Shown: piece by piece, positions 22,262 through 33,320 of the stretch
Position numbering within the stretch: position 1 is the stretch's first letter
Layout of the letters: every line of letters begins with the position of its first letter
Assembly (NCBI GenBank): GCA_036346255.1
Contig: CM070625.1
Span: forward strand, 15,461,488-15,525,487
Direction: 5' to 3'
DNA: 64,000 nt
Source: Ampelocalamus luodianensis
Lineage: Eukaryota; Streptophyta; Magnoliopsida; Poales; Poaceae
The notes under the pieces: generated by a model
What the model was told of the DNA's origin: nothing
Database searches by the model: none
The model's input: the letters and a program-made list of their open reading frames with translations, nothing else
Position numbers and translations under genes: made by a program

Positions 22262-25200
22262 TTAGTAATGAGTTCGTGAAGGTTCTCCCCCTGAATTCTG
22301 TACTACTCTAAGTCTCATCATTCCAATTCCACGTACGCACCTTTCAAAACTAAATGCTGGAAGTGACTTAGTAAATAAATCTGCAAGATTTTCACATGAC
22401 TTAGTATGTAGTACCTTAATTTTGTCCATCTTTTGCATTTCATGAGCATAGAAGAACTTGGGGTTGATATACTTTGTGAGAGGATTCTTCACATAACCCA
22501 TCTGCACTTGCGCAACACAAGCTGCATTATCTTCATAGATAATAGTGGGGGTTTGCGCGGTATTCAATCCACACGACTGCTGGATGTGGTGAATCATCCG
22601 CTAAAGCCAAGCACATTCTCGTGAGGCATCGTACAGTGCTAATTTTTCCGAGTGGTTCGTCGAAGTCGATACAAGACTCTGCTTAAACGATTTTCATGGA
22701 ATTACAGTTCCACCACATAGGAGTTCATAGTATGTTTGCGTTTTGGCTGTATGCGGGTCCTACAAGTACCCATTATCTGTATTGCCATTCATAGTTAAGT
22801 CTTAGTTCTTTCTGTAGAACAGACTAATTCTTTGCTTCTTTGGAGGTATCGAAAGATGTCCTTTATTCCCTGCCAATGCCTTTGGTAGGTTCTGTACTAT
22901 ACCTTGCTAATAGGTTCACGGCAAATGCAATGCAGGTCTAATCTGATTTGTTCAATACATGAGTGTTTCTATCATACTTAAGTATGGGAATTCCGGTCCC
23001 AGGACTTCCTCCCCCTCTTCTTTAGGTCTGTACGGGTCTTTGACTTGCTGCAAAGATCTCTCGACCATTGGCACTTTCAAAGGGTATGCCTTTGCAAAGT
23101 CGAACCTTTCTAACACCTTCTGAGTGTAGGCTGATCGATGCACTAATATCCCTTCAGGGGCATGCTCAAGCTGCAAGCCTAAGTAATATTTGGTTTTACC
23201 CAAACCTTTCATTTCAAACTCCGACTCCAGGTAAGAGCTTGCTTTCTCAATATCCTTCAGGGTTCCGATGATATTGAGATCATCTTCATACTCTAAGATT
23301 ATACAAAATCCATTCAGGATCGTCGTATAAAAACACGAGATTATTCTCATTGTTAGTGTAGCCTTTCTTGCATAGAAAGTCGCTGCGATTATACCACATT
23401 CGCTGATTGCTTAAGTTCGTACAATGACTTTACGAGTTTCACATCGTACATATTTCTATTTACTCTGTTTTGGTTGGGACGTTGATACATTCGGTATCTT
23501 CATATAAATGTCCAATCAATATTTCATAAAGGTATCTTGGTACCCATCCATCAATTTACTTCTAACTTCAAGTTCACTTGCCATTGAGATAAATATTTAA
23601 AGGGAGTTCCACCATGACCGGGAATAGGTTTCTTCATAATCATCTTACGGATGTCGGTGAAACCTTGTACAACGAGCCTTGCTTCTTTTCATTTCTCTTT
23701 GAACAAATACCCACTTATACCCTACGGGGTGCACAAGGGAGGCGTGCGGCTTACGAGCCCAAACATCTTTCTTTTATTCGGAGAGAATAATTCAGTTTCA
23801 ATTGCCTTCTCCCAATCTTCTCAATCTGATCTTTTCTTTCATTTATCGAGCGATGTAGGCTCTGGATCAAGATTGATGATTGTGGCAAGTTTCTTTACAA
23901 AGTAAATGTCGACATTGGCTGTTGTCATATTCAAAGATTCTCCTGAGGTCATAAAGCTTATAGCTATTTCTTTAAGGGGCGATTCTTCTAATGTTTCTAC
24001 TTGTTCACCGCTGCTTCCAATTGCGGGGCAAGTCCTTTAGTTTTCACTCCGATGTGTGCGCACATCCATCGCGATGTCTCCTTCATGGGGATATTCAATT
24101 ACAGTATGCCTTTTACGAAGGTTCCTTACCGATGCGTGTCTCAAGCGGCTCCCATACAGTTCGGGGCACTTGGTGATCGGTGTGTCAAGTCCTTCTTATC
24201 CTTTTTCACGGGCGTCCCGGTTACTTTGGATTCGAGGGACCGGAGTTCTCGTCCTTTTATTCTGAGGCCTCTGGACGGGATTAGGGATACCTTCAATGGT
24301 ATTTCAACCCTCTCCGGTGCATTGCTTGCAAGCAAATGCTACTTATTCACGCTCTTCAAATCACTAAAGTAGTCTGACAGTTGATTCGCTAATACTTGCA
24401 AATCAATTATCTTCTGGACTTCAATTGTCTTCTAGACTTCAATTCAATTATCTTCTGGACTGCAATTATCTTCTCGACTTCTCTATTTGCTTCACTAGTG
24501 CTCGGGTCATATGCATAGATTTCAATTATCTTCTGGTCTTCAAATTATCTTCTAGACTTCAATTATTTCCCGACATTATTATCAAAGGTTGATTTCCTCC
24601 CCCTAATGACGAGAAACTAATCTCATCTGATATACTATCAGCGAATCGGGCATTATACAAATCTCCAATCATAGGGTTCAAATACTTGATTATGGATGCT
24701 GTCTCATAACCAACGTATATCCCAGACTTTCGGAGAAGACCCATTGCAGTTTGCTGCGGTGATGGTATAGGTACATGACCCTTGCAACCTAACCTGTGAA
24801 GATGAGTAGTTTTCGGTGCTGACCCTTGCGCTAGTTGCATAGGTGGATGGATGTTATAGGCCGACGGTCTAAAATTGATGAGAGTTCTTTGCGGCGGGGC
24901 TGCGTGTCCCCAACACGTAGTTGGTAAATTACAATTCTTCAAAGTTACGCTAGTCCATTAAGGTGCGGACATGCGGTGAAAATGCTCAATTTTAATTCCC
25001 ATTTTCATGCAATAATCATCAAATGCTTTCGGAGTGAGTTCTCCGGTGTTGTCCATTCAGGTGGACTTCTCATGATGATCAGGGAAAATATTTCTAATTT
25101 AATTATCTACGATATTGGCTTTGCAAAAGCATGATTTCTCGTAGACAATAAACATAGTGCGACCATTCCGAGGAAGCATCGATGAGCACTATAAAATACC

Positions 25201-26745
25201 TCAAATTACCCTTACAGGGGCTATATAGGATCGCAAAAGGGCTCCCTGGATACGGTCCAGGAATACAGGGACTTCATCCTTCGCTTTCAGAGCAAAAGGT
25301 CTAGTAATTAATTTCCCGGTGGCACAAGCGGGGCACACAAAATCTTCCTGATTCGAGAAATTCTTTATATTCATATTATGTCTCTATGAATTGTTAATTA
25401 TATTTCTCATCATCCTAAGACCTAGACGGCACAATCTATCATGCCAGAGATAGAAAAGTTCAGAGCTTCTAAATACGGTTTTCAAGGCGGTATAAATTTG
25501 CAGTGCCTTAATATTAGTGTAGTATAGCCCAATTTCATATGAAGGAAGATATTGTAATGCTATTTTTACTTTCTTCACGCTTTGTAATGGCGAGTATGCA
25601 TGCAGTACTCTTCTTGATCTCTACATGGAAACTGTTAGCGTAAATATCCTTGAGAATTCTAGTCGATTCTGGGTACAACAAGTCTTCTTCAATGACCAAA
25701 GTTGTGCAGTTGGGAGTATAATTATAGCCCTTCTGAGCCTATTATACAAGTATCATTGCTGCATTGTCGTAAGACTACCGGCATTCTTCTTTGATCATTG
25801 GAAAAATTTCTGTTTCTCTCGGGATGGTATCCGTTGTGCCGCTACATGCTAAGCACACTTCCTCCATAGGGCGCCACAGCGTTCTAATATAATGTACTTT
25901 ATTAATATGTAGCGAAAACAAGCAACACATAAATAAAATACTTGAGATATCGAGCGTAACTTGCTATTATAAAGACGGAAAATAAGCCTTGCAAGACTCA
26001 TAATAAGAATTTAATGCTTTGCTCTCCTAGAGCTTGCAACCATTATTCAATAATTCAAAATTCGCTTCAATTACAAGCGCAAGTTTCTATAAAGGTCAAG
26101 TGCAATGCGTGCCTTTGGATCTAATAAGCGAAGTATTCGGGAACTTCGCCTAAATCGGCTCCATCGCGATCTTCTCCTCTTGGCGACTACGGTTTGTGGC
26201 GCTGCGATGTCCAAAGGAGGGATGATGGGGCTGCTACTAGGCTGTTCATATTCATAAGTGTAGCTAATGGATGTGGATCTTCTGTGCCTAAAATGGCGAG
26301 GTATGTCTCATGCTATTATTTGCCCTTCTTCTTAGGCGTAAAGCATCAATAATGTGCGACGCTTACGACCTTACCCTTCTTGCTCCTCTCATTTGTGAGA
26401 GGCTTCATCACTGTAGTCGCTAGCGGTGGCTTCATAGCCAACATTGCTACTAGATGGTCGCAAGATGAAGTTCTTTCCTAGAACATCTCCTTGAGCTTCC
26501 GCAACTTGCATGATGTCAATTAATTCGGCATACTTCATGTAGCCGTCTTTGACGATAGTTGCGTGCGGATTATACCGCGTTTGGGTGAAAGGTAGAGAGT
26601 CTTCTCGATCTTCTGCTCATCCGTGATTACATTACCACAGAATTGAAGATTGATACAAATTTTATACAAAATCTGGCCATGCTGGGTCAGTTCTTCGAAT
26701 TCCTGATTCGTGATGCCAGTCATCTTCATATTCGTGCAAAAAGTT
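22262..26745 (-). pseudogene. Copia gag-pol of element 2, frame-broken
   Basis: Minus-strand domains, 3' to 5' of the gene, are as follows. RNase H (22262-22597): PTIIYEDNAACVAQVQMGYVK, then NLADLFTKSLP. Reverse transcriptase C-terminal part (22952-23350): ILEYEDDLNIIG, in which the usual YVDD is YEDD, then EFEMKGLGKTKYYLGLQLEH. Integrase C-terminal part (24559-24942): LPTTCWGHAA, HLHRLGCKGHVPI, GIYVGYETASIIKYLNP. Pre-integrase zinc region (25384-25578): LWHDRLCRLGLRMMRNIINNS, with the expected H/C pattern altered. Gag (about 26250-26745): ITNQEFEELTQHGQILYKI. Frameshifts separate every domain, so no complete polyprotein can be read. Confidence 0.85.
24398..24570 (-). repeat. 18-bp tandem repeat inside Copia element 2
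   Basis: Degenerate units near 'caattatcttctggactt' match the array in element 1. It lies between the integrase and reverse transcriptase regions. Confidence 0.65.
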
Positions 26746-27239
26746 CAAAGGATTACTGCTAGTAATCTGCATAAAATGGTTGCAAAATTCTCATAATGCT
26801 CATCGAACTTCAGGTTCGTATTCCCGTATTTTTCTATGTATTTTTCATGATTTACTGCTATTTTCGGTGATTAAAGCAATATAAACAATCACACATAATC
26901 AAAGCATAAATCGATACATAAATTGCATAGAAACAACAATAACAAAGTTAAACATGCTTCAAAGTTCAAAATATGCAAAATTTTGGATTCAGGGCCTTTT
27001 CTGTTGGAAAAGATTTTTAGTAAACTGCAAGTTCGAGGGTTAAAGCAAAATCTCATACGAGAAAATTTGCGCAATTTTGATAATTCAAGGGTTTTTTTAT
27101 AAAATTCCTTATTCGCGAAAGCTTCAGTAATTTTTCGAGTCCGAGGGTTAATTTGCAAAATCGAATTTTCTTTTCAATTTTCTTTTTTTCTTTCCACCGG
27201 TTGGTAGCTTCAATGTGGCCTTTATGGCCCATGCTTGCT

Positions 27240-27980
27240 CGAGCACGGATGAAACCCATCCGGCGGCTTCAAATGCACAGGTAGGGTTTCCCTACCCCAA
27301 GCCTCTAGCGGCGGCGGCGGCCGGCGGCTCTGGCGGCGGCCGCGAGGCGAGTGAGGCGATGGCGGTCCCAAGACGGCGCAGCGGCGGTTATGGGCGAGCG
27401 TCACGGGTGCGAGTGGTTGGCGAGCGCGACGAGGCGGGCATGGCGCGGCGGGCGTGGTGGCTGCGCCAACCGGCGAGCGCGAGGCCGGTGGGGCGCGGTG
27501 TGGCGTTGCCGGCAGGAAACGCGCGGCGGAGAGGCCACTGCGTGTCGGCGTCGGCCGGGCGGCCGGACGAGCGGCGCCGTGGCGAAAGGCGCGCGAGCGT
27601 CTCCGGTTTTATGGTAGCGGTGGCTCCAGCCGACGAGTGCTCCCCTCCCATCCTCCCCCTTTTTCTCTTCGTGCAATGTTTGGCCGACGGTCGAAGCGGC
27701 GCGTGCGTGTCGTGCGCGCGCGCGGCGGCGAGGGCGAGCGGGCGCCGCTTCAGCGGCATGCTCGGGTCGCGCCGTCGCGGCGGCCGGGTTGTGGCGGTCG
27801 CGGGCTCCAAGCGCGGCGGCACTCAAGCGGGCCCGGCTGCCGGCGGCGGCTTAGGCGGATGTGCGGTGCGGCCTCTGAGCCGACTTATGCGCGAACACGG
27901 TGCGATCGCGGTGGCATGCTGCGGCGGCCATGTCGCGGCGACAGTGCGCCCGTCGCGGTCCGAAAAGGCGGTATGTGGCT
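27240..27980. other. GC-rich leader block of Copia element 2
   Basis: It occupies the same position as the GC-rich block of element 1, between gag and the 5' LTR, and shares the entry sequence 'gtagggtttccctacccc'. The bodies of the two blocks have diverged strongly. The frames are open because of composition; no domain is recognised. Confidence 0.55.
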
Positions 27981-28335
27981 CTACTGAGGCGATTGCTTTT
28001 CAAAACTATTCGGGCATATGAGCATTATTTATCCAAAAATACTGTTCATGCAATGGTTAATGTTCATCCGATCGATCGGTTCGTGGTAAGTTAGAACGAG
28101 GTTGCAACTTTCAATCTACGATACAATCGACATTTACTCTTTCATGCAATCTACCGATCGACATTCGCGCGACTTCAAGTCCGCTCGCGGTAGATTAGAG
28201 CGAATTGCACCGTAGAAAAACAATCTAGAAAGCAAATTTGCGAATTTAGCGATCTAGAAAAAGCGATTGATCTACGAGTGTCGTTCATCGACGGTTACCT
28301 TTTCGATGCGAGGAGAGTCGATCGTCGCGATAACG

Positions 28336-28590
28336 TGTTGAGGAACCGTCATTGGCGAGTCGATCGGCGATTTACCTCGTGACAAACATAGAATCGTAAG
28401 AACAATGCAAGAACATAAGAACGAAACAATAGATGAACACGGTATGAGAGGGCTGCGGGCTTCTCTTTATTGCTCTTCCAATAATGAATCAGTACAATGG
28501 TTGGGGTCCTCCCCCCTCCTATATATAGTCTACTGGTGGATGAGGTGCCCACCTGGACCCGGACTCCTGGCCGGGCCCGGTTTCTTAACA
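28336..28590 (-). repeat. 5' LTR of Copia element 2
   Basis: 255 bp ending TTTCTTAACA, followed directly by the GTTTT duplication. The adjoining inside sequence (minus strand) reads cgttatcgcgacgatcgac, comparable to element 1. Confidence 0.9.
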
Positions 28591-28595
28591 GTTTT

Positions 28596-29074
28596 CGGGG
28601 TCTTTTTTTTTCTTTTCTTTTTGTGAGCAGGTTGGTTTTCGGTTGCGCGTCCTGCGGCTAGTTGGTTGAGCTGGTGTTAGTTGGGTCGACTTGGCTCAGC
28701 TCGCTGGGTGCGAGGGTGAGGCTAGGCCCAGCCCACAACGTGACGAGAAAAGCAATAGGCCCAGCAGTATCTGGGCTTCCTAGCTCATTGAACGGTACCG
28801 CCGCCTCGTGCTGCAGCCGCGCGCGGCGGTCTCTCAAACTGCGGCCCGCGTGGACGCCGCTTCGCCGACTACGGGGCGCGCTCGGCCAGTCGCCGCGAGC
28901 GCCACCGCCGGTCGCCCAAGTTCTGGTTCGCCCGCTTGGTGAAAGTTCAAACGAAGTTGGCTTATGGTGACAGCAAGAAGGTCATGGGCTGGGCATACCA
29001 CCAAAGAATATCGCACAAGACATGCTTGAAAGTTGAAACTATCCGGGTGCTGTGTATGGAAGCACTCGTTGTCA
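28596..29074. other. Non-coding interval, nothing recognised
   Basis: A GC-rich part (28790-28930) has open frames on both strands but no recognisable domain. No terminal repeats were found. Confidence 0.3.
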
Positions 29075-29450
29075 GGGTGCTTGGTTCATGGCTCTAATGA
29101 ATCAAGCCAAAATTTGGTATAGCCAAAACTCGAGCAAAACAAAAATTTAGTAAAATGAATGTTGTTTGAATTGCGGCTAAATCAAATTTTGGCGTTATCA
29201 AAATTTTGGTGAGCGATTTTCTAACTCTCAGATTGCGCGCGTGTGATATTGGATTTTGTTAAGCTTTGTTATTTGCTTTCTATAAAAGCAGGGTTTGTCC
29301 TCTTGGCAAAAAATATATATTGGATTTCGTCGGCGTTACTAATTTTTGTTGGCATTACTAAATATTAATAACAAACCAAACGATAACCAATTTTAATCGG
29401 TGTTACTAAAATTTGATTTAATTCATATCGGTAACAAATCAAGCACGCCC
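29075..29450. mobile_element. Possible MITE with GGGTGCTTGGTT-type ends
   Basis: The left end GGGTGCTTGGTTC and the reverse-complemented right end GGGCGTGCTTGATTT are imperfect inverted repeats around a 376-bp AT-rich body with many 'aaattttggt' motifs. No clean target duplication is visible, so the superfamily is not assigned. Confidence 0.4.
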
Positions 29451-29996
29451 TTTCGGGCGGTTACTCTCGCACTCATGGTTCGGTGTTTACACACTTGTAT
29501 TCATTTTGCTTGTTACATTCAAAAAAATATCTTTTTCCCCTTTTTTGGGGGGCCGCAGTCACACGAAATGAAATTGAATGATCAACTTGAAGAGATCGGC
29601 ATGAAATCGGGGAGAACCCATCAGCTAGCTACATTGCCAGGACTGAATGAGCTGTTTTTTTTATCATCTTACTTCGGTCCAAATCCCCCGCGCATCCCAC
29701 TCCCAGCAGATTCGTCCGTCGATGCCACTCAACCTCTTCGTTGAACGTCCTGCTCCTAGCGTCGCCGTTCTTTGCCTCCAACTCCATAGAAACCAAAACT
29801 GGGGTGGGCAAGCATCTACACCAGCTAGGCTACGAGTACAATCTCGCGTGAGGTGAACATGGTGAAGTCAGCTATTTATGTGCTTGGATTGTGTGCGCGC
29901 GAGAGGTGACTCGAAGTACAGCATTATGATAGCCGTAACTAATGCTTCACCGACCAGATGAAGCTATTGAGATTGATCTACTATACCTTGTACGTG
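29451..29996. other. Non-coding interval before the Copia solo LTR
   Basis: No gene or repeat boundary is identified. Its right end is the integration site of the solo LTR. Confidence 0.3.
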
Positions 29997-30001
29997 GTTG
30001 C

Positions 30002-31139
30002 TGTTGAGAATAAGAGCATTTTTTGAATTACTTTAATCCAGAAATATAGTAGATAAAACATGATGAATATTCTAGCCACTTTCACAAAGCAAGTAAGCAA
30101 GAACACTATAGACATACTAATATCGGAAGAACGAAAACTAGCATATCTATCACAGTGTTCAAGGTAACAACTAATAATATTACTAACCAAGAAATACATA
30201 TGAAATAGACATACCGGATCCGATGGAAGGAGCAGCGGTAGTGGAAGAAGCGGCGGTGAGTCTTTGTGAGATCGTCGTTTGTCATGGCGTAGTGGTAAGT
30301 AGTCGTGCGATGGGCGTCGCGATAGTAGTCGTGCGGTTGTAGGCGTAGCGAGTCGAATGGAGAGGAAGCGTGGCGATCGCGCGAGCGCTCCCCAAAACCT
30401 TATTCGCCTTGCTCGTGCAAGCCTTCAGGACGAGGGTTCGGAGGCTGCTCTCCCGGTGCGATCGTACACGCGCCTCGCGGGATGGAGATCGCGGAGACGA
30501 CAACAAAGAAGCGTGGTGTCTTCGTGGAAGAATTGGAGAACCCCACACTGTTCGGATAATGACTATATATAACAACGGACGAAGCAGTCACCATTACTTA
30601 CTAGTAACCGCAACCATTCTTGTCTAGTCAAGAGGCGAAACGGTCGCCATTACTCACTAATAACGGCCGTTCTTGCTAGTCAAGAGGCGTAAACGGTCGC
30701 CATTACTCACTAATAACGACAACCGTTCTTGCGGCCATTATTTGAATCGATTGCATTGTTCTTTTAATTGCAAAAATGAAGAGACCGAAAGCGATGCAAT
30801 TATCGCCAACCGTTTATTGCGAGTCGGTGCGTTCGATTTTCGAATAGATAAAGAAAACGCGCGCGCACCGCACGCCGTGCGTATCGCGCAAGCGCCTGCG
30901 GCGCTGCGCTGCGTCTGTAGCGCGCGCGCGGCACGGCGAGGCGAGCGAGGCGCGCGGCGTGTGTATTGACTCTCTCAATTCCACAAGAGGACTCCCACGT
31001 TCCACCTTATAAATTGGTGTAACTCCCCTTTAACTCTCCATATGGGACTAAAAAGATTTAGCACATGCACATGGGCCTTTGGGATTTTCCAGGATTTAAT
31101 TAGAATTAAATTTGGGCCTAGCCCATATTAAATCCAACA
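30002..31139 (-). mobile_element. Copia solo LTR with perfect TSD
   Basis: It starts TGTTGAGAATAAGAG and ends AAATCCAACA. It is flanked by GTTGC at 29997-30001 and 31140-31144, a perfect 5-bp duplication. No internal gag or pol is present, so it arose by LTR-LTR recombination. It is the same family as the LTR at 857-1815, but longer (1138 bp). Orientation follows that relative, which has gag on the minus strand. It contains a short tandem repeat of 'agtcaagaggcg(t)aaacggtcgccattactcactaataacg' near 30620-30720. Confidence 0.85.
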
Positions 31140-31144
31140 GTTGC

Positions 31145-31775
31145 ATGGAGGCCTCAAGCCCTCAAGGATGGCACATGGAGCAGGGTCTTCCACAAGGTAT
31201 CGCAGGCCAAGCCAAGCACGACGAAGGAGTCGATCGATGGCGGGCGGCAGCGCTCGAACCCTAGCCTCTCACGGGCGTTAGAACTCGGCAGCTCACATGT
31301 GCAAGTTTCTCTTTTAGCGAGCATTGTTTGTCGAGTTTTGTGTTCAAGTGGAGCATGTTAAATATCTATGAGATGAGTTCTTCGCTATTTATCTAGCGCC
31401 ACAGGTGATGTTTTTGGCTTATGTTGTTTGATGATTGGGCATTTGTTTTAGGAGGTAAGTTGCACAGACTCTGACTTTGATGTGGTTATGAATTGTTGAA
31501 GACCCATATTTGTTCATCTGTTTTGTTGATAGTTGTGTATTTAGTCCAGCCGGTGGTTTGCTCAATTTGGCATTGTGAGAAGCGTTTGGAGAAGACTGTT
31601 CTAGTCTAGTCGAACAATTTGGCTACATGAGAAGCGTTTGGATAAATTGTTTCAGTTTTAATTGTTGAGATTAGTCCGATGGACTTTTTAAGGCACAAGG
31701 CCTGTTGATGAAGATTTATTTTGAGGAGATTTTGCCATTTCGGTTATAGAAGTGAATTCGTCTCAAGGTGGAGAT
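31145..31775 (+). mobile_element. 3' internal end of a Copia element
   Basis: The right end reads 'cgtctcaaggtggagat', a Copia polypurine tract placed directly before the LTR starting at 31776. The same arrangement occurs at 61784-61800. The rest is non-coding and lacks pol. It contains a repeated phrase 'gagaagcgtttgga' near 31579 and 31630. Confidence 0.5.
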
Positions 31776-31914
31776 TGTTAAAGTATGATACGAATTCGTC
31801 ATTATGTGTGCCGGAAGCAACACAACTCTGATTCGGTTTCGTATTCTTATACAACTCTTGTTCCTAGCCTTTATATGTATCCTTGTAGTCGCACGATTCA
31901 AATGCGCTAAATAG

Positions 31915-33185
31915 CAGTGGCGGAGCCAGAAATTTAGCACTGGGGGTGCACATTTAAGGCTAAAAAAAATCTTATATGACACATATGTAATTTCACAAGT
32001 CTAATACAATTACACAAAAGAGTTCAAAATTAGTTAATAATGCAATACAAATAGTTCAAATAAAATCTTACATGAATAAAAGAGTCCTAAATAGCTAATT
32101 AAAATCACAATACCACACGACGCGATGTCATTCCTTGAAAACACTTGATTATATCATCATCACTAATCTTCAAGAAGATATCTCGCTCTATAAAGGTGAC
32201 TAAACAATCATTCAATACTTGATCGTTCATACTATTTCTCAACTTTTTCTTCACAAGATTCATCGCCGAAAATACTCTTTCAACGCTCACCGTTGCCACC
32301 GGTAGGAGCAATACCAATTTGAGAAGCAAGCACATCAACTTGTAAATGTCATGCTTTCTTGTTTCAACAAATTTAGTAGAAAGCTCACCAAAATTCTTTA
32401 GGCTCTCAAATCTATCATCGCTTCGTATATCATCAATGAAGTTATCAAGTTGGAAAAAAAAACTCTTATTAAATTCGTGCTTGAAAAATCATTAGGATAA
32501 AAGTTGGTAAGACAATCATAAGAAACAAATGAATTCAGAGGATTTAAAGCGGACATGCAAATAAGCAACTCCATATTAACCTTATCAAACCGATTGTCAA
32601 GCTCTTGGAGAACATTATCGATGATACTAAGATACACTTCTCTTCTAAAATGATCACCATTTGTTTGTTTTGGGTAAAAACATGATGATCTTCCATAAGG
32701 TATATATCTACCATTCGGCTTAGGAACTTTGATGTCATATTTAATGCAAAATGATGCTACCTTTTCTTGAAGGAATTCTTTCCACCCATCATATATCATT
32801 TGTTGTATTCTATCCTTAGCCAAATTAACAAATGACATAGCATTAATAATATTTTGGACCCTCTTTTACAAAGACTGAGACAACTTATCTGTGCATCCAA
32901 GTATGACAAGCATCAAATATGCATTGAAAACAAAGTCATATGACTCAAAGACTCCCACCATAACATGTATTTTTGACCAATCATTCTTCTGTGAGGGGTC
33001 TTTTCCAAGCTGTATGAGTGCTTTGCAGATTGTTGAATACATACTAATAATATGCAAAATAGTTCTATTTTTGTTCATACATATACCTAGTTAAAAAATT
33101 ACCCATACATATATCTAATTAAAAAAAATTGCAATTTTTTTGGGGGTGCCTGTGCACCACAGGCACCCCCCTGGCGCCGCGCCTG
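31915..33185 (-). mobile_element. hAT transposon, truncated, inserted in Copia LTR
   Basis: A perfect 8-bp duplication CTAAATAG (31907-31914 and 33186-33193) flanks ends reading CAGTGGCGGAGCCAG and, reverse-complemented, CAGGCGCGGCGCCAG. An 8-bp duplication with CAG-type TIRs defines hAT elements. The minus strand holds the C-terminal half of a hAT transposase. At 1271 bp the N-terminal half is deleted, so it is non-autonomous. Confidence 0.93.
32105..33078 (-). pseudogene. hAT transposase remnant (TTF-type, C-terminal half)
   Basis: The minus-strand C-terminal frame (32105-32338) reads LVLLLPVATVSVERVFSAMN, then NDCLVTFIERDIF. This is the hAT dimerisation domain (hATC). Just upstream another stretch gives KFVETRKHDIYKL, and 32398-32838 gives DRIQQMIYDGWKEFLQ and MELLICMSALNPLNSF, from the catalytic region. 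32866-33078 adds ICKALIQLGKDPSQKNDWSKI. Frames change between these blocks. The N-terminal zinc finger and the first catalytic acidic residue are missing. The family is TTF-type zinc-finger/dimerisation hAT transposase; the copy cannot be functional. Confidence 0.85.
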
Positions 33186-33320
33186 CTAAATAGCTATATG
33201 CTGTAATCTCTCCTCTAAATTTGCCTTTGTGCATCTGTGTTTTCACGAACAAGTTTTCACGTTAAATCTGTGTCTCCTATTCTTTCGATTGTCTTCTATT
33301 GTGCCGTGCGTTTTATAACA

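Larger units (their letters stand above)
21758..28590 (-). mobile_element. Full-length Copia retrotransposon, element 2
   Basis: The LTRs 21758-22019 and 28336-28590 begin TGTTGAGGAACC and end TTTCTTAACA. A perfect 5-bp duplication GTTTT flanks the whole (21753-21757 and 28591-28595). The plus-strand sequence ctcccccttggg after the left LTR is a complementary polypurine tract, so the element is on the minus strand. Internal order is RNase H, reverse transcriptase, integrase, pre-integrase, Gag, GC-rich leader, 5' LTR (left to right). It is the same family as element 1, inserted 95 bp from it in the same orientation. Its pol is better preserved but still broken. Confidence 0.93.
31776..33320 (+). 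repeat. Copia LTR split by a hAT element
   Basis: It begins TGTTAAAGTATGATACG after a polypurine tract and ends gcgttttataaca. Removing the hAT insert and one 8-bp duplication leaves about 266 bp with a 'tttatatgtatcc' core and a TC-rich end, typical of short Copia LTRs. It is the 3' LTR of the element whose end lies at 31145-31775. The 5' LTR was not found. Confidence 0.6.

Noticed and set aside
27215..28021. 268-codon plus-strand frame and opposite-strand frames
   Set aside because: Same reason: GC-rich transposon leader; the frames are antisense to the element and share no motif with the sister copy.
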